From Adiantum capillus-veneris (lineage: Eukaryota > Streptophyta > Polypodiopsida > Polypodiales > Pteridaceae): 64,000 nucleotides of DNA. The notes beneath the pieces were generated by a model. That model worked only from the letters and a program-made list of their open reading frames with translations, was not told where the DNA came from and did no database searches. The stretch spans positions 62,421,496-62,485,495 of the forward strand of contig CM043970.1 in the NCBI GenBank assembly GCA_014529385.2, written 5' to 3'. A program made the translations under genes and the position numbers. Of the stretch, positions 32,584 to 44,570 are shown in pieces; the first letter of the stretch is position 1, and each line of letters opens with the position of its first letter.

Positions 32584-33109
32584 CTTACAGATAGGAATAT
32601 ATGGTGTGCAAGAATCCTACCATGTCTTTGCCCTTTGTTGGTGAGAGGACTAGGAAATTATAACTTATCCTTCTGTCATCCTCATTGCACTTCTTGAATT
32701 GAGCGATACTCCACTTGCATTTTATTGGGATATAGCAAGGATCTATCCAGAGATGCTGTGGTGCTTTCTAATATTCTGTGTAATTTTCTAGCTGCTTTAG
32801 ATAATTGATTCTCCAAGAGGGCTGAATCCCAAGTAACTCTTCAATGATATCTTCTTCATTTTCCAAATCTTCTTAACCTACTATGATAGCAGTCGGGTTA
32901 CTCTTCCTCCATGTCAAGAAGATAGCGTAAATGGCTCTTATCACTCAAAGCATTTGTCAGCAGGGTCAAGACGGTGGTGAAATCATCAAGTGTCACAACC
33001 AATAGGTGATTGGGCACCTCTATCATCTACTCTCGTGACTAAATGACACATCACCCAGGAGGGATCTACGGTGGAAAAGGGGCTTCGCGATTGGGATTCG
33101 ATGAGCACC
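32584..33109. other. Unassigned non-coding stretch
   Basis: No gene seen. GGATCTACGGTGGA at ~33,061 resembles GGATCTACGATGGA at ~54,197. Both lie 150-200 bp upstream of a SINE-like module, so this may be one dispersed repeat family. Confidence 0.3.
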
Positions 33110-33200
33110 GTTGGATTCTTGGGTGAACTCTGGGTGAACTCAGGGTGAAGTGAACTAGGGGTGAACTCGGGAAACTCGGGGTGAACTAGGAAAACTCAAA
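33110..33200. repeat. GGGTGAACTCGGG minisatellite
   Basis: Six or so imperfect units of 10-14 bp (GGGTGAACT with CTGGG, CAGGG or CGGGG linkers). Confidence 0.8.
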
Positions 33201-33247
33201 ACTAGGGATGCAGCTTTTAAGGTTATATTGAATATGCTCGCAATGAC

Positions 33248-33356
33248 GACATGAAATGCATGCTAGCGTAGTGGTAAGAAGTTGGCATGGGTAGTAGGAG
33301 GTCGTGGGTTTGAGGGGGGCTGAGGTGCCAAGGGTCACCATATTTTTTTTCAATCC
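33248..33356 (+). mobile_element. tRNA-derived SINE-like module
   Basis: TAGCGTAGTGG matches the RNA polymerase III A box (TRGCNNAGYGG). GTGGGTTTGAGGG, about 40 bases later, approximates the B box (GGTTCGANNCC). A T-rich run ends the module near 33,350. The spacing is that of a tRNA head. Target duplications were not found. Confidence 0.6.
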
Positions 33357-34870
33357 CAAAAAAAGGGATGACACAGATTTGTAGTTCATCTATGGCCATC
33401 GATCCCTCCTGAGAATGTGAGTGTCTTACGTATGTCCTCTAAAAAAAAGTTGACTCTATAAGTAAACAACAGATTTTGTGAGCACAAAGTTATAAAAAAC
33501 AAAATGCTATCATTCTAATAATCTAGTGAGAGCTACACAAAGAAGAAATTAGAAGGAGAATCTTTGATAACTCTCCATAGATAACATAATTTACTTGCAT
33601 TGTGAGACTCAATCACATGGACTTTTTTGGCCTCCTACGGCTTCGCATAGCGCGTGCAGCAAAAATCTGTAATTTGGCAAAACATTAAGTCATCATAACT
33701 TTCTGGTCAAAGTTTTGATTTCAGCGTTTGAAGAGTTGTTCTTAAGGTTCTGGGGTGTTCTGAAGTTGTTCCAAAAGACAGATTTGTCAAATTTTTCACC
33801 AAAAGTAACTTACAATAAACTAGTAACTATTTTTTAAACGTTTCAATCAAAATCATCAAAAGATACATTAAAGCTTTATATTTTTGAATCCATTTACGTT
33901 AAGCTTCCTGTTTTGAATCTTTAAATTCCTCTTTATGCATCATATACAATTTGGTTTGTATAAAAGAAATTAGAGCAAGAGTTATACATATTGAATTTAC
34001 ATCATTTTTAATTTGATTTATAGATTGAAAGAAGTAGATAATGTGATTAATCTTCATATTTACTCTTTATGTGTATACATATATTTTGATGCATGTTATC
34101 AAGTAGATCAAAGTCATATCACTTTAGCACTAGTCTGGTAACCTAGCAGGACATGAAAGTGTCCTTTCAAGGTTTTGCAAAAAAATTCCAAAATCATAGT
34201 AGGTCCACCCATTTGAAAAATCGTTTCATAAGCTTATAGTTCAAGGACTACTACATATGGAAAAAATGAGAAACTTGTAAAATTTCTCATCTCTTGGTTA
34301 CAACAAGCCTCCAAAGTTGATGGACCAATGCATTTCTCTCCAAACAACCATTTCTTATGGTTGATTGCATATAAATAAGAGTGGGGAATTTTGTAGAACA
34401 TGATATAAAATGCCCCGTTAACTTCAATGGGTTAGTGATCAAAACATATGGTTTCTTTTGCCTCACTATTTTCTTTTGGGGCAAAAAAGTAGGTACATAA
34501 AAGTTGCATTTTTACCATTTTGCGGACCTATCATCAAAGTTTCTATAGTCATGCTCAATATTGATGCTATATACATGTTTTCTTAGTTCCCTTTGGGCCT
34601 TTGGATTTAAAAGGAGCCATGGAGTATGTCAAAAAAATAGTGGATCTCTTAGTAAGTGGAACCTTGGGGACAATGATGAAGTGCTAAATACAACAAACAT
34701 GACAAAACTGGGTTTAGCATTATGATCTCTAGAATCCCATAGAAACTACTTATTATCTAGACAAATTTCTAGATTATGATTAGATATGGTTACTACCTAC
34801 AAAATAAACACAATTGGCCCAAAAAACTAGCAATATTGATAAAGCTATACTTGCTACACTAAAATGTCTC
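33357..34870. other. Unassigned AT-rich stretch
   Basis: No coding region or repeat could be identified. Confidence 0.35.
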
Positions 34871-34876
34871 GTATTC

Positions 34877-35340
34877 CATTAGGAAGAAAATGAGGTCTGG
34901 GAGGGCCTCTTTATTTGCCATGAGATTATGGAGGTGATTAACATTTTGACGAATAGGTGCATGCCATGTGTGCAAGAATGGTGGGTGTGTAAGAGAGATG
35001 TAAGAATGGTCAAAGGATGCACTTTGTTCCCCAAAAAAGGGGGGAACAACTTTATGATTTTCGGCCTTCCATAACTTTTACATACAATCTCTGATTTAAG
35101 TGGAGATTATAGATCTATAACCTACACGCCGAGCTTTTTCCATAGATATGTTACTTGATATAATTTTGTCCCCGCTAGAATTTAAAATTCATTTTAGGAG
35201 AAAATTGAATTCAAATAAACTAGCCATTTTGTCTGTTTGAATTCAAAATCTCTCCTTTGATTTGTTATTAATACTAGAGCTTTAACTTCCTTAAACTGCC
35301 AAATAAAGAGGCCCTCCTAGATCCCATTCTCTTCCTAATG
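34877..35340. repeat. 43-bp inverted repeat pair (possible TIR element)
   Basis: 34,877-34,919 and 35,298-35,340 are reverse complements at 38 of 43 positions (CATTAGGAAG outside, GGGCCTCTTTATTTG inside); four of the five differences are transitions. The ~380 bp between them is non-coding and contains a small palindrome TTTGAATTCAAA. No target duplication is visible at either outer end, so a MITE is plausible but not proved. Confidence 0.6.
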
Positions 35341-35990
35341 CTTCAACGATCAAAAAACTCAACCATCATCATATACTATGCTATATAGCATATTAGGTCC
35401 CCCAAAACTCAAGGAAGATTAGCTTTATGTTATACATGCCACTTACACAATCAAAATTGCTTTTGGATATCAAGAAAGCCACCAAAACAATCATAAAATT
35501 ACTAATTTTGGGGGAAAAACAGAATTATGCAATTCTTGTAAGTTGGTCATAACTTTCAATTTTAACACTTAGTTCTCCCTAGAAGCATCAAAACATGTTG
35601 AGAACTATGAAGGCTTATCCTCTAGCAAAATTTGAAAAAAAGCAAAAAACGAGACCCGTTTTTTCACATAGTTACTCCGATTAGCACAACCCACCCGTTT
35701 GTGTCAATATCGCACATGACACCATAAGAGCCAATCCACGTTTGAAACATTTCTTGGTGCTCAAAAATGGGTCTTGGTGAGGGCATGGTAGACACGTGGG
35801 ACCCCGAATAAGAGGGTGTCGAGGATGGAGATGGTCCCAATGCCGTGGAGGTACAATGTCAGACGCATCGAGAAGAGACACTATGTGCTTGCATGAACAA
35901 AAAGGTGATTAGATCAAGGTTTATGGAAATATTATTCTTTTATAATTAAATATTGAACTAATACTGTGTATCCCGAACCTGCTGTGTGAC
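35341..35990. other. Unassigned stretch
   Basis: Nothing recognised. Confidence 0.35.
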
Positions 35991-36434
35991 CTTGCCATCC
36001 AATGAGTAGTTTGTACTGATGACGATGATTGAGCATTAGTAGTAGCTAGCTCTGGACAAGTGGTCCTGCTATTATCAGAAGTTTATCATGTTTTGGTGAC
36101 AAAATGATATACTTATATGCATATATATACACACACACACACACACCCACACCCACATCCACACACATACATGCTTTACATACAAAGAAACTCATCCTAT
36201 GTGCTCCTCTCTCTTGCCATCCATTGAGTAGTCTGTACTGATGACGATAATTGAGCATTAGTAGTAGCTAGCTCTGGAAAAGTGGTCCTGTTATTATCAC
36301 AAGTTTATCATGTTTTGGTGACAAAATGATATACTTATATGCATATATATACACACACACACCCACACCCACATCCACACACATACATGCTTTACATACA
36401 AAGAAACTCAACCTATGTGCTCCTCTCTCTTGCA
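35991..36434. repeat. 222-bp tandem duplication with (CA)n core
   Basis: 35,991-36,212 and 36,213-36,434 both start CTTGCCATCC and share GTACTGATGACGAT, the (CA)n tract with CCCACACCCACATCC, and TGCTCCTCTCTCTTGC. Differences are few, mainly a shorter CA run in the second unit. Confidence 0.92.
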
Positions 36435-37960
36435 AATGGGTTTCAAGAAGAGCCCTTGTATGTGCATACAGGTATCAATGCCTCCCGTAGTCGGCGTATG
36501 GTAGCCTCCAACTCCTCGTGAGGGAGCATCTTGTACTCTATGATGTCCTCTACTATCTACTCCCTCGGAACGCCAGTAGCTCGTAACATGCTCTTCAGGG
36601 CTAGTAGTAGCCTTGCTCAACCTCAAGTATGAGAGTCCGATATAGAGCTAGAGACAGAGTTACATCACATGTGCCATCGTTCATTATACTATGCAATACA
36701 AGACTACTTTCACTGTCTATTCAAAAAGGGTGAAGCATTGGGAAAATTCATCTCTCATTGAAAGAGAGAATATTTATTTGAGTTTCAAATACATCAAATT
36801 AGAATCTCAAATACATTGTATTTAGTTCAATTCATAAAACAATAGGATTAAATTTATTTCTCTACATTTTTCAAAAATTGTTTTACAATCGTTCATAGCT
36901 TGGTTAGCCATATCTATGTATTCACTGAAATCCTATGCTTCTTTTTTCTTTTCTACATATTACTTTTTGCTTTTTCTTTCTTTTTGAGCTTCTTCATGAT
37001 CATTCCTTGTGCTCACGGTTGTATTTCATTGTGTAGATCTTGCACATCTTTCAATCTCTTCTAAGCTTTGTTTTTTGCTTCTATTAGCCTCTCCATGAGT
37101 CTTGGTTCCGATGGTTGACCACTCACAACTCGAAAAAAACTACAACCTTGCTTCATTCTGCAAGTAGGTGCTGATATGCCATAAAATTATACATGTATAC
37201 ATATAGATCCACTAGACAAACATACATAACATATACTAGATAAGCTTCCTTCCCATTAAAAGATATGTGGAGAGTGATGGAGTCAACATCACATTAGGTT
37301 CTAAATGGGGTCTTTGAGGGCCTAGTAAATTGGACACTTAGTGAAATGCTTAAGATGCTAATCAAGATTTGGCCAAAGGGAGGTTCCTAGGCCTAAAAAT
37401 ATATTTTCCTTTTTCTCAAATATAAAAAGACCTAAAAAGGAAATCTAATAATTAGATCTCCACTCCTGCAAAAGAGAATGTCGCCTTAACCACTTGTGGT
37501 TGCTTTTTGGTTGTCACTACCTATCCCACATTCCCCACAAAGATCCTAGGTCTCATATGCCCTATCTCAAAAAAAATTGTCACTTCTTCCCTCCACTTTT
37601 TGGAGTGGTCTTTATCTCTTTGTCTCTCTATACCCTCTCTCTAAAACGGGTTTTGGGCTTCTTCATGGAGAAGGGAATTTTTTCTCTCTTTCTACAAGAC
37701 ATAGCTAGCAGATTTGTAGGTGCTCACTACCTCTCTCTTCCAAGGAGCCATAGCTTGTGGACATGGAGCTCACCATGGCTACATCTCTCTTGTTCTCTCT
37801 TTTCCAAGCACACTCTAGCATCCTCTCCCCATCCTCTGTCATCTACATAGCAATGGCCTACTTCCTACCCATCCGTCCATCCCCAAGCGTGCTCAACTCT
37901 GTATGTCCCTAGATTTTCTTTTTAGGTCTTTAAAAAAGATTTCTTGTAGGTGCTATTGCT
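36435..37960. other. Unassigned stretch
   Basis: Short pyrimidine-rich ORFs around 37,494-37,850 are compositional. No gene supported. Confidence 0.35.
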
Positions 37961-37966
37961 CAGAGG

Positions 37967-38500
37967 ATGGCATGGCAAGAAATCACTAATAAGCCCCCAA
38001 AGTTTTACCTACATGTGCATCTAGAGAAAAAATATGCTACTCTTTGTAGCTGGCACATTGTGCCAGATGTTTCACTCGATCAACTTCGAATGCAAGGAGG
38101 AAAGGCCCTTCATATTTGGAGTGATGGAACCATTTTCCCACCTGATCATTTGTTTTGCACCCCCAACATTCCGGAATGTCACCATGCTAATGCGCTTCAT
38201 TGGTGACAGATTCCATGGGTTACTTGGGTATTGCAAGAGGTTGTACATTTTTTACCTGGAAGAGGTGGCAATGCGTCGCGCAAGTTAGCAAGAATTGGAG
38301 CAACTACAAGCACTTGCAAGCAAGGAACAAATGACTTTTGCAAAAAAAATCAAGGAACTCATGCAAGAACTCAAGGAGAATAAGAACAAGCTCAAAAATC
38401 ATGTCCAAAATGTTAATTGTGTTGTAGAAAAGTATTATTAGCTCCAATGCTCTACACAAAATTTACAACAATGTGTGGATCACTTCAGACATCTTTTATT
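37967..38500 (+). pseudogene. Unidentified protein relic with coiled-coil tail
   Basis: Frame 38,034-38,288 (MFHSINFECKEERPFIFG, then RFHGLLGYCKRLYIFYLEE) passes one stop and continues in the same frame as a clear coiled coil (QELEQLQALASKEQMTF, KIKELMQELKENKNKLKNH) to ~38,440. Heptad spacing of Leu and Lys/Glu is evident. The overlapping frame 37,967-38,206 is an alternative N-terminus. I do not recognise a family. Confidence 0.35.
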
Positions 38501-38506
38501 TGGGTA

Positions 38507-38732
38507 TGTTGGAATTAGGGTGCTGGAAAACATACACAACTTGGAGAAGACGAAGGAAGCTCAAGGCACACCACAGAGAGTGTATTATTTAGTGTGCATT
38601 GGAAAGATCAAATAGCCCTAGAATGATGGGAATATTTACAATTTACGGGGAAAAAAACCTCTTAGTGAGGGAAAAATGCCCCAACGGTCCTAAGTGTATT
38701 CACACACATCACTACCACATGTATATGGTACA
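38507..38732 (-). repeat. Candidate 3' LTR of the decayed copia element
   Basis: 226 bp starting TGTTGGAATTAGGG and ending ATGGTACA, directly followed by AATCCCCCACTAG. On the minus strand that is CTAGTGGGGGATT, a polypurine tract in the right place for the copia relic to the right. No matching LTR was found beyond 42,765. Confidence 0.55.
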
Positions 38733-38864
38733 AATCCCCCACTAGGAGTGATGCAGTGAATGAAATTTGGCACATATATTATAAGGAAGTTCCATGCCCC
38801 ATGAGGACATGATCAATCCACAAAGGGGAGTAAGCCCAAAGATTTGCAAAAAGATTCGAGCTTC

Positions 38865-39261
38865 TCACGAGCCAATCTGTGTGCGCAAAGATTTGCAAGG
38901 TTGTCCTATGTTGCCACATACGTTGATCTCTCCAACTAAGAGCCTCTCCTTGACATAGTGGCAGTGCACCTCAATGTGATTTGTGCGAATGTGCTTTGGA
39001 TATTGTGTAGATAGTGTTGGTAGTGTCATGTCCAACACCATAAGCAACCATAAGGCGTCCGAGCCATACACACTCAATTGTAGATGTAAAGATTGCTCTG
39101 TACTCAGCAACACAAGTGTAAGTGGCCACAATAGGTTGCTTCTTGCTCACCCATGATATGAATGAATTGTTGAGCATGAAACAAAAACCACTCATGGACA
39201 TTTGCATGTCAAAACAACCAGTGCAATCTGAGTTTGAAAATACATGTAAATCTGGTGGCAA
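38865..39261 (-). pseudogene. Copia RNase H
   Basis: Reads SDCTGCFDMQMSMSGFCFML, FISWVSKKQPIVATYTCVAEYRA in two pieces, and HIEVHCHYVKERL in an overlapping frame. The first Asp is in SDCTG (family DADWAG), Glu in VAEYRA. A frame change separates the last strand. Confidence 0.75.
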
Positions 39262-39489
39262 TGATTCCCCTTGGGATAAAACAATCCAAGATGTAAAGTA
39301 TCACTCAAGTAGCAAAAAATCCTCTTGAGAGCCTGCTAATGCTTAGACCTTAGGCTATGCATACATCTGTTGACCTATTTCCAAAAGAGTGTCAATAGGT
39401 TTGCAATCCTCAAGTTCAAACTTACATAGCAATGTCTCTATGTAACTTGTCTGACACAAGGCAATACCACTATCACACTACTTAAACTA

Positions 39490-40041
39490 TATGCCCAAGT
39501 AATGATGCAGTAGCCCCATATCTTTCATCTTGAAAGTAGCATTCAACTCAACCTTAAATTCAGCCATATGTCTCTCATTTGTTATAGATGATCAACAAAT
39601 CATCCACATAGAGAACGACAATGAGGAGTACATCACCCTCACACTTTACATACAATGTGCTTTCTATTGGATTGCTACAAAAGCCTCGTTTGACCAAATG
39701 AGTATCACCTTTCTCATAACAAGCACGAGGAGATTGCTTCAACCCATACAAAGCTTCCTTACATCTGCAATTTTATCCTCATGTTCTTTTTTGACAAAAC
39801 CATGAGGCTACATTACCTAAAATTCCTCAAATATGTCACCATTCAAGAAAGCAGTAACAATGTATGACTTATGTACATCCCAAACAAAATGAGCTGCCAA
39901 TGCACATAGAAAATGCACAGTAGTCATACAACAAGTGGGATCAAAAGTCTCTTCATAATCTATGACTTTTTGCTGTGCATAAACGTTTGCAACAAGTCGA
40001 GCCTTATAGCGATCAATCTCACCGTCCGACTTGCATTTCAA
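39490..40041 (-). pseudogene. Copia reverse transcriptase
   Basis: 40,041-39,817 carries YKARLVANVYAQQ, DYEETFDP and TAFLNGDIFEE. Further left, in another frame, the catalytic box appears as VVLYVDDLLI near 39,600, then MKDMGLLHHYLG. The catalytic YVDD is intact, but stops follow within a few codons. Confidence 0.75.
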
Positions 40042-40892
40042 CTTCTAAACTCACTTTGTACCAATGGCCTCTTTGCGAGGAGGCAAATGACATAAAGTAC
40101 ATGTGTCATTTTCTATAAGTGCATCATATTCTGATTACATGGCAGCCATCCAATTTTTTGAATTTTGTGCTTCATCAAAAGAGAGAGGTTCCTTAACATC
40201 ACATAAACTAGACACAACCAAACCATAACAATCTGATGCATAAGATGCATGGCAAGAACCTGAATGAGTACAAATATACAAAGGTGCATCCAATTTACTG
40301 TCACAAAAAGTATGCACAAGTCATTTAGGCATACCTCTAGCCTGCTCATTCTAAGCCCTTTCCTCATCAAGTACATCATGTACATTTACATCAGTAATAG
40401 GCTAATCTATAACATTTTTAGAAACCCCCATAGGCTGTGCATTTTCCTCATTAGCCTTTACACTCGAACATCCACCACTAAAAAGAGGAAACAAAGTGTC
40501 ATAAATGTCATGTGAGCTTACATTACTATCTCTAGTGTATGACAACAAGCGCTCAATAGAATCTTCCACAAACACAACATCTCATGAAACCAAGATAGGA
40601 TTTGATTGTGGATGATAAAACTTGTAACTTTTTCTTTTAGCACTATAGCCAACAAAAATACATTTAACAACCTTATCATCCAATTTTCTATGCTACGTTT
40701 GTGGCACTAAAGAATATGCCAAATAGCCAAAAACATGCATGTGCTCAATAGAAGGCTTTCTATCCTGACCCCAAATTTGAATCACTTTTAGATGAAGGTA
40801 TTTTTTAGGTTATCTTAAAAATATTTTTAAGTTTGCTTCTTGCTAGTCCACATCTCCTACGGAATCTTGAAATTCAACAGAGTACTAGGCAA

Positions 40893-41611
40893 TCAATTGA
40901 TGATGTGTACAATTGTCATAACAATCTCTCCCCAAAATTCACGAGGTAAAGTAACCATAGATAACATGGTTGTGACTCTCTCTTGAATCATCTGGTTCAT
41001 ACACTCAACAATTCCATTCTGAGCAAGTGTGGACAATGTGGTAAATTGTCGCCAAATTCCTCGTTTGTTACAAAAATGATTGAACTCTATGGAGATGTAC
41101 TCTCCACCATTGTTAGTTTGAAAGGCCTTTAGTTTTCTTCCAGATGGGTTCTCAACCATGGCTAAGAACTTTTGAACGTAGTAAACACTTCATCTTTCCT
41201 CTTCAAGAGGTAGACCCACAACTTTCTAGTAGAGTCATCTACAAATGTCAAGAAATATAGTGCTCCCCATAGATATTTACGTGGCATAGCCCCACATAAA
41301 TTGCTATGAACCAAGTCTAGAGGGTATCCCAACTCACGATGTAATGGAAAGAAATTTTTCCTAGTTTGTTTTCCATATATGCAATGTTCACATAAATTAA
41401 AATCAAAATAGTTTATTACTAGTAAATAGCCCAAACGTAGAAGGATTTTCATTCCTTCCTCACTAATATGTCCTAGCCGGCTATGCCACAACTCAGTAGA
41501 AGGTTTCTCGGCTACATAGATAAAATTCTCTTTGATTGAAGAGACATATAAAGGGTACAATGAGCCAGACTTTTGGCCTTTTATGACAACAAAATTTGCT
41601 TTACGAACCAT
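40893..41611 (-). pseudogene. Copia integrase
   Basis: 41,611-41,162 has WHSRLGHISEEGM and CEHCIYGKQTR (HHCC zinc domain) and VHSNLCG, where the first catalytic Asp (HSDL-G) is Asn. 41,159-40,893 has the TNNGGEY box, with Asn for the second Asp, and NGIVECMN with the final Glu. Both Asp to Asn changes are GAT/GAC to AAT/AAC type transitions. The frame is interrupted between the two halves. Confidence 0.8.
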
Positions 41612-41719
41612 CTAGGAGATATTGCCAAAAACAATAGTGTAGTCTAAAGCAACAAGATGACCAACTAACACCAAACTTTAGTTAGTTTACGAACATGGCT
41701 GACTCCACAAAGCATGAAT

Positions 41720-41908
41720 TTATTTCCATTTGTCATGCATAATTGACATCTCCCATTCCGTATATATCAAGCTAATAGGAATCTCCAAGTTTGATTGAAC
41801 CATGCATAGCAGTATATGTGGAGAACCATTCCCTATGGGGAGTAACATGGAAATTAGCACCTGAATCAATGATCCAATTTTGTGCATAACACACTCATCA
41901 AGAGCCAC
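41720..41908 (-). pseudogene. Copia protease region (frameshifted)
   Basis: One frame gives KIGSLIQVLISMLLP, while the neighbouring frame gives WIIDSGANFHVTPH, the copia protease motif. The active-site text therefore survives but its frame is lost at the edges. Confidence 0.6.
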
Positions 41909-42246
41909 TAACGCATTGAGACTCTAATCGGCAGTGACAACAAGCACATCTGACGGTTGTTGACGTCAAGAACAACCTCTAGAGGTGCAGATCAACCAAT
42001 TAATCTCCACTATCTTTATGTGGTCTTTGGAGTGTCAAACTTTACAATGGATTTTCCCTTTTCTTATGATTCTTGTGATCCTTATGATTGTGTGATCAAT
42101 CATGGCTGCAACTATGTCCACCTCTTTGCCTATGGAGATTATGGCCACTTGCCATATGTGCATTGAGAGACTGACATCTGGTCTCTTTAGTGTGCAATGC
42201 ACTAGTAACATCACTGAATACCATTCTACTGCCTAGTGCGGAGTTA

Positions 42247-42741
42247 CTAATGGGCAGTATAGAACATATCCCAAGACGAATGGAAAGAGCATAGCAAGAA
42301 AATGGCATTTATTTCATCATCAAAATTCAGCCCTTTTGATATTAGCTGAGAAAATATGCTATTGAAGTCATTCAGATGTTCACTAGCACTGTTACGTTCC
42401 TTCATACTAAAGAGCATAAGTTTCTTCATCAAGAAAACTTTATTAGAAGAACTTTTTCAATCCAAAGATATGCATAGAGACTCCCATAGCTCACGTGCCA
42501 TAGATCTGTACATAATTGTGAAGAATATGGTCTTACCAAGATGAAATCTAATCGTGACCATAACACAAGCATCGAGCTCTTCCCATTGATCATCAATGTA
42601 TGCATTCTCTCTATGCTCTTTCAATGACACTACTAGGACCTTATTGACCAAAACATCAAGCATTCCTTGCTTCTAGCTTGTAAAGTTTGTGCCATCAAAA
42701 TTTTTGATATAAAATTCTTCCTTTTTTGAAGAACCAACCAT
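42247..42741 (-). pseudogene. Copia gag
   Basis: ATG at 42,741 opens MVGSSKKEEFYIKNFDGTNF; after a stop, LDVLVNKVLVVSL, then a second frame with HLNDFNSIFSQL and FDDEINAIFLLCSFHSSWD, the classic copia gag text (LP-S-ES/SWD). At least one internal stop and one frame change. Confidence 0.75.
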
Positions 42742-42765
42742 GTTTTACAAGAGCCAGATACGAGA

Positions 42766-43406
42766 TAATGCGACTAGAACTTTTGAATTTTTTTGGCAAA
42801 TTCTCCTTTGCACAAAGATAAAAAATCTCACAAGAAATCTGATCAAAATCAACGCATAAATTGAACAAGGGATGATATCAGCATAAAGAACTAGAAAATC
42901 TCTTCAAGAACTACTCGTATGATAGCCAACTAGGTGCCAAAGCACCTACACACCTCAACATAGCCTATGGTGAGTTCGTGATAAAAGGGATTGCTAGCAA
43001 CCTATATCATTGAAAGTGCATCAACATTCGAGAACATCCCAGCTCAATAAAACCTCACACAGGGCCCTTTAAAAGGTTATGTAGGCTAAAATGGACTAGC
43101 CACAGTCTCAAAAAGGTATCTTCCCGATCGAGTCTCAAAAACGGTCTGGTAATTTCCAAAATCAAGTCAAATCGTCTCCACAAACGATGTACCATGGCAG
43201 TATCTACAACTCAATGTATGTGAGTTGTATCTAACTGCAAAAACATTTTTTTTTTCACGTAAATAAGTGCCAAAAGTAGATGCAAGCAAGATCGTGGACT
43301 GGAGTGAGCTCCCTGCGGGGAGTGCTACTCTTAAGATGTCAAAAAAGCACTCTCTATTTTGCCAAATAATGCATAAGCAATGTATAAACCAAAAGCTCCC
43401 ACTAGA
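42766..43406. other. Presumed leader or LTR remains
   Basis: Where the right LTR of the copia relic should be. No match to 38,507-38,732 can be seen and there is no ORF. Confidence 0.35.
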
Positions 43407-43705
43407 GCTCTAATTGTTGGCAAAAAATGGCTGCCACTTGGTATGAAATTTATCTTAAAATACCTTGTAAAACCGCAATCGCAAACACAACCAAGAGGTA
43501 TGGTAATCAAGACAAAATCATGGTTATAAATCTAGGGAAAATTGGGCACAATCCCCCTTGCAAAATGAACAAAATCTCAATGCAACCTCTCAGCCCAAGG
43601 CCACCGGCACGGATAGTGTGTATGCTTGGGAAAGGCTGTAAGATAGCATGGTTGGGTGGAGACTAGCACACGGAATTACTCTTGTCCTTTCACTATGGTT
43701 ATTAA

Positions 43706-43862
43706 TGTGGAGACATTCTCCCGTGTAGAACCTTCTTTAAATCTATCTAGCCATTTTACCAATACCTGTTGTCTGACATGATGTCTAGTGCGACGCTCAT
43801 GAGAATCCAAAATCTTTTCGGGTTCATGAGGGATGCTTGGTGGTTTGATAAGGTCAACTAAG
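43706..43862 (-). pseudogene. Chromodomain, copy 1
   Basis: Reads EPEKILDSHE, then HVRQQVLVKWLDRFKEGSTRE. The chromodomain core pattern (ILD...VLVKW-G...-TWE) is clear, with TWE degraded to TRE. In chromoviruses it steers integration to heterochromatin. It follows directly on non-integrase sequence. Confidence 0.7.
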
Positions 43863-43975
43863 ACACAAGCTCTTCTTGAGTAGGGGTGGAGCTCTGTGTA
43901 TTGGAGTTTTTATCTGCACGTACAGAACATGTTGATCTGGATGTGCAGAGACATGTGAGTGTGAGGTATCCGTTC

Positions 43976-44570
43976 TTAAAATTTCACTCCACACTTTAGC
44001 ATATGATTGATCTTGTGCAACTTGCCACGTAATGACTCCAAAAATTCATTCTTTACTTCCATAAAAGCAAGTGAATTAATCTGAGGCATCCAGCTTAATG
44101 CATCCGCTACTACATTATATCTCCCCTTACGATATCGTATCTTACAATCATAATCTTGAAGGATCTCCGCCCATCTATCTTTATGAGCCTTCAAGTCCAT
44201 TTGAGTAGTAAACCATTTATATTCTCATGGTAAAAAAGTACTTGGCACCATATAAATAGTGTCGCCGCTTTCATAAAGCGTGAACTATGGCATAGAGCTC
44301 TCTCTCATAGACAAAATAATTCTGTTGAGCTCTATCCAACTTCTTACTTTCGAAGGCTACAGTCTTCCTTCCTGGAGAAGTACCGCACCAATTGCTTTAT
44401 CACTAGAATCAGTCTCTACCACAAACGACTTAAGTGAGTCAATTATTGCTAGGATGGGAGCAGTGGCTATAGCTACATTGAGCTGTTCAAAAGTGCATTG
44501 TTGGGCTTCTTCCCATGCTGTGCATAGAACTTTGGGCCTGTCTTCTTTTTGTTGCACTATGGAGGGCGTC
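43976..44570 (-). pseudogene. Chromovirus RT C-terminus and RNase H, copy 1
   Basis: RT thumb text FEQLNVAIATAPILAIID and SFVVETDSSDKAIGAVLLQ begins RNase H. Next come ELYAIVHAL-stop-KRRHYLYGAKYFF and LKAHKDRWAEILQDYD...YRKGRYNVVADALS. A TGA after HAL and a frame change near 44,220 inactivate it. The antisense strand is open for 133 codons in both copies, an accident of composition. Confidence 0.8.

Larger units (their letters stand above)
38865..42741 (-). mobile_element. Decayed Ty1/copia retrotransposon
   Basis: Leftward order on the minus strand: gag (42,741-42,247), protease (~41,900-41,830), integrase zinc domain and core (41,611-40,893), RT (40,041-39,500), RNase H (39,261-38,865). 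Every domain is broken by stops or shifts. A damaged Met-tRNA primer site (TCGTATCTGGCTC) is placed near 42,752-42,765, just upstream of the gag ATG. Much older looking than the copia at 20-25 kb. Confidence 0.88.

Noticed and set aside
33248-33330. Possible functional tRNA gene
   Set aside because: Boxes A and B are present, but no acceptor stem or anticodon arm can be drawn; a SINE head fits better.
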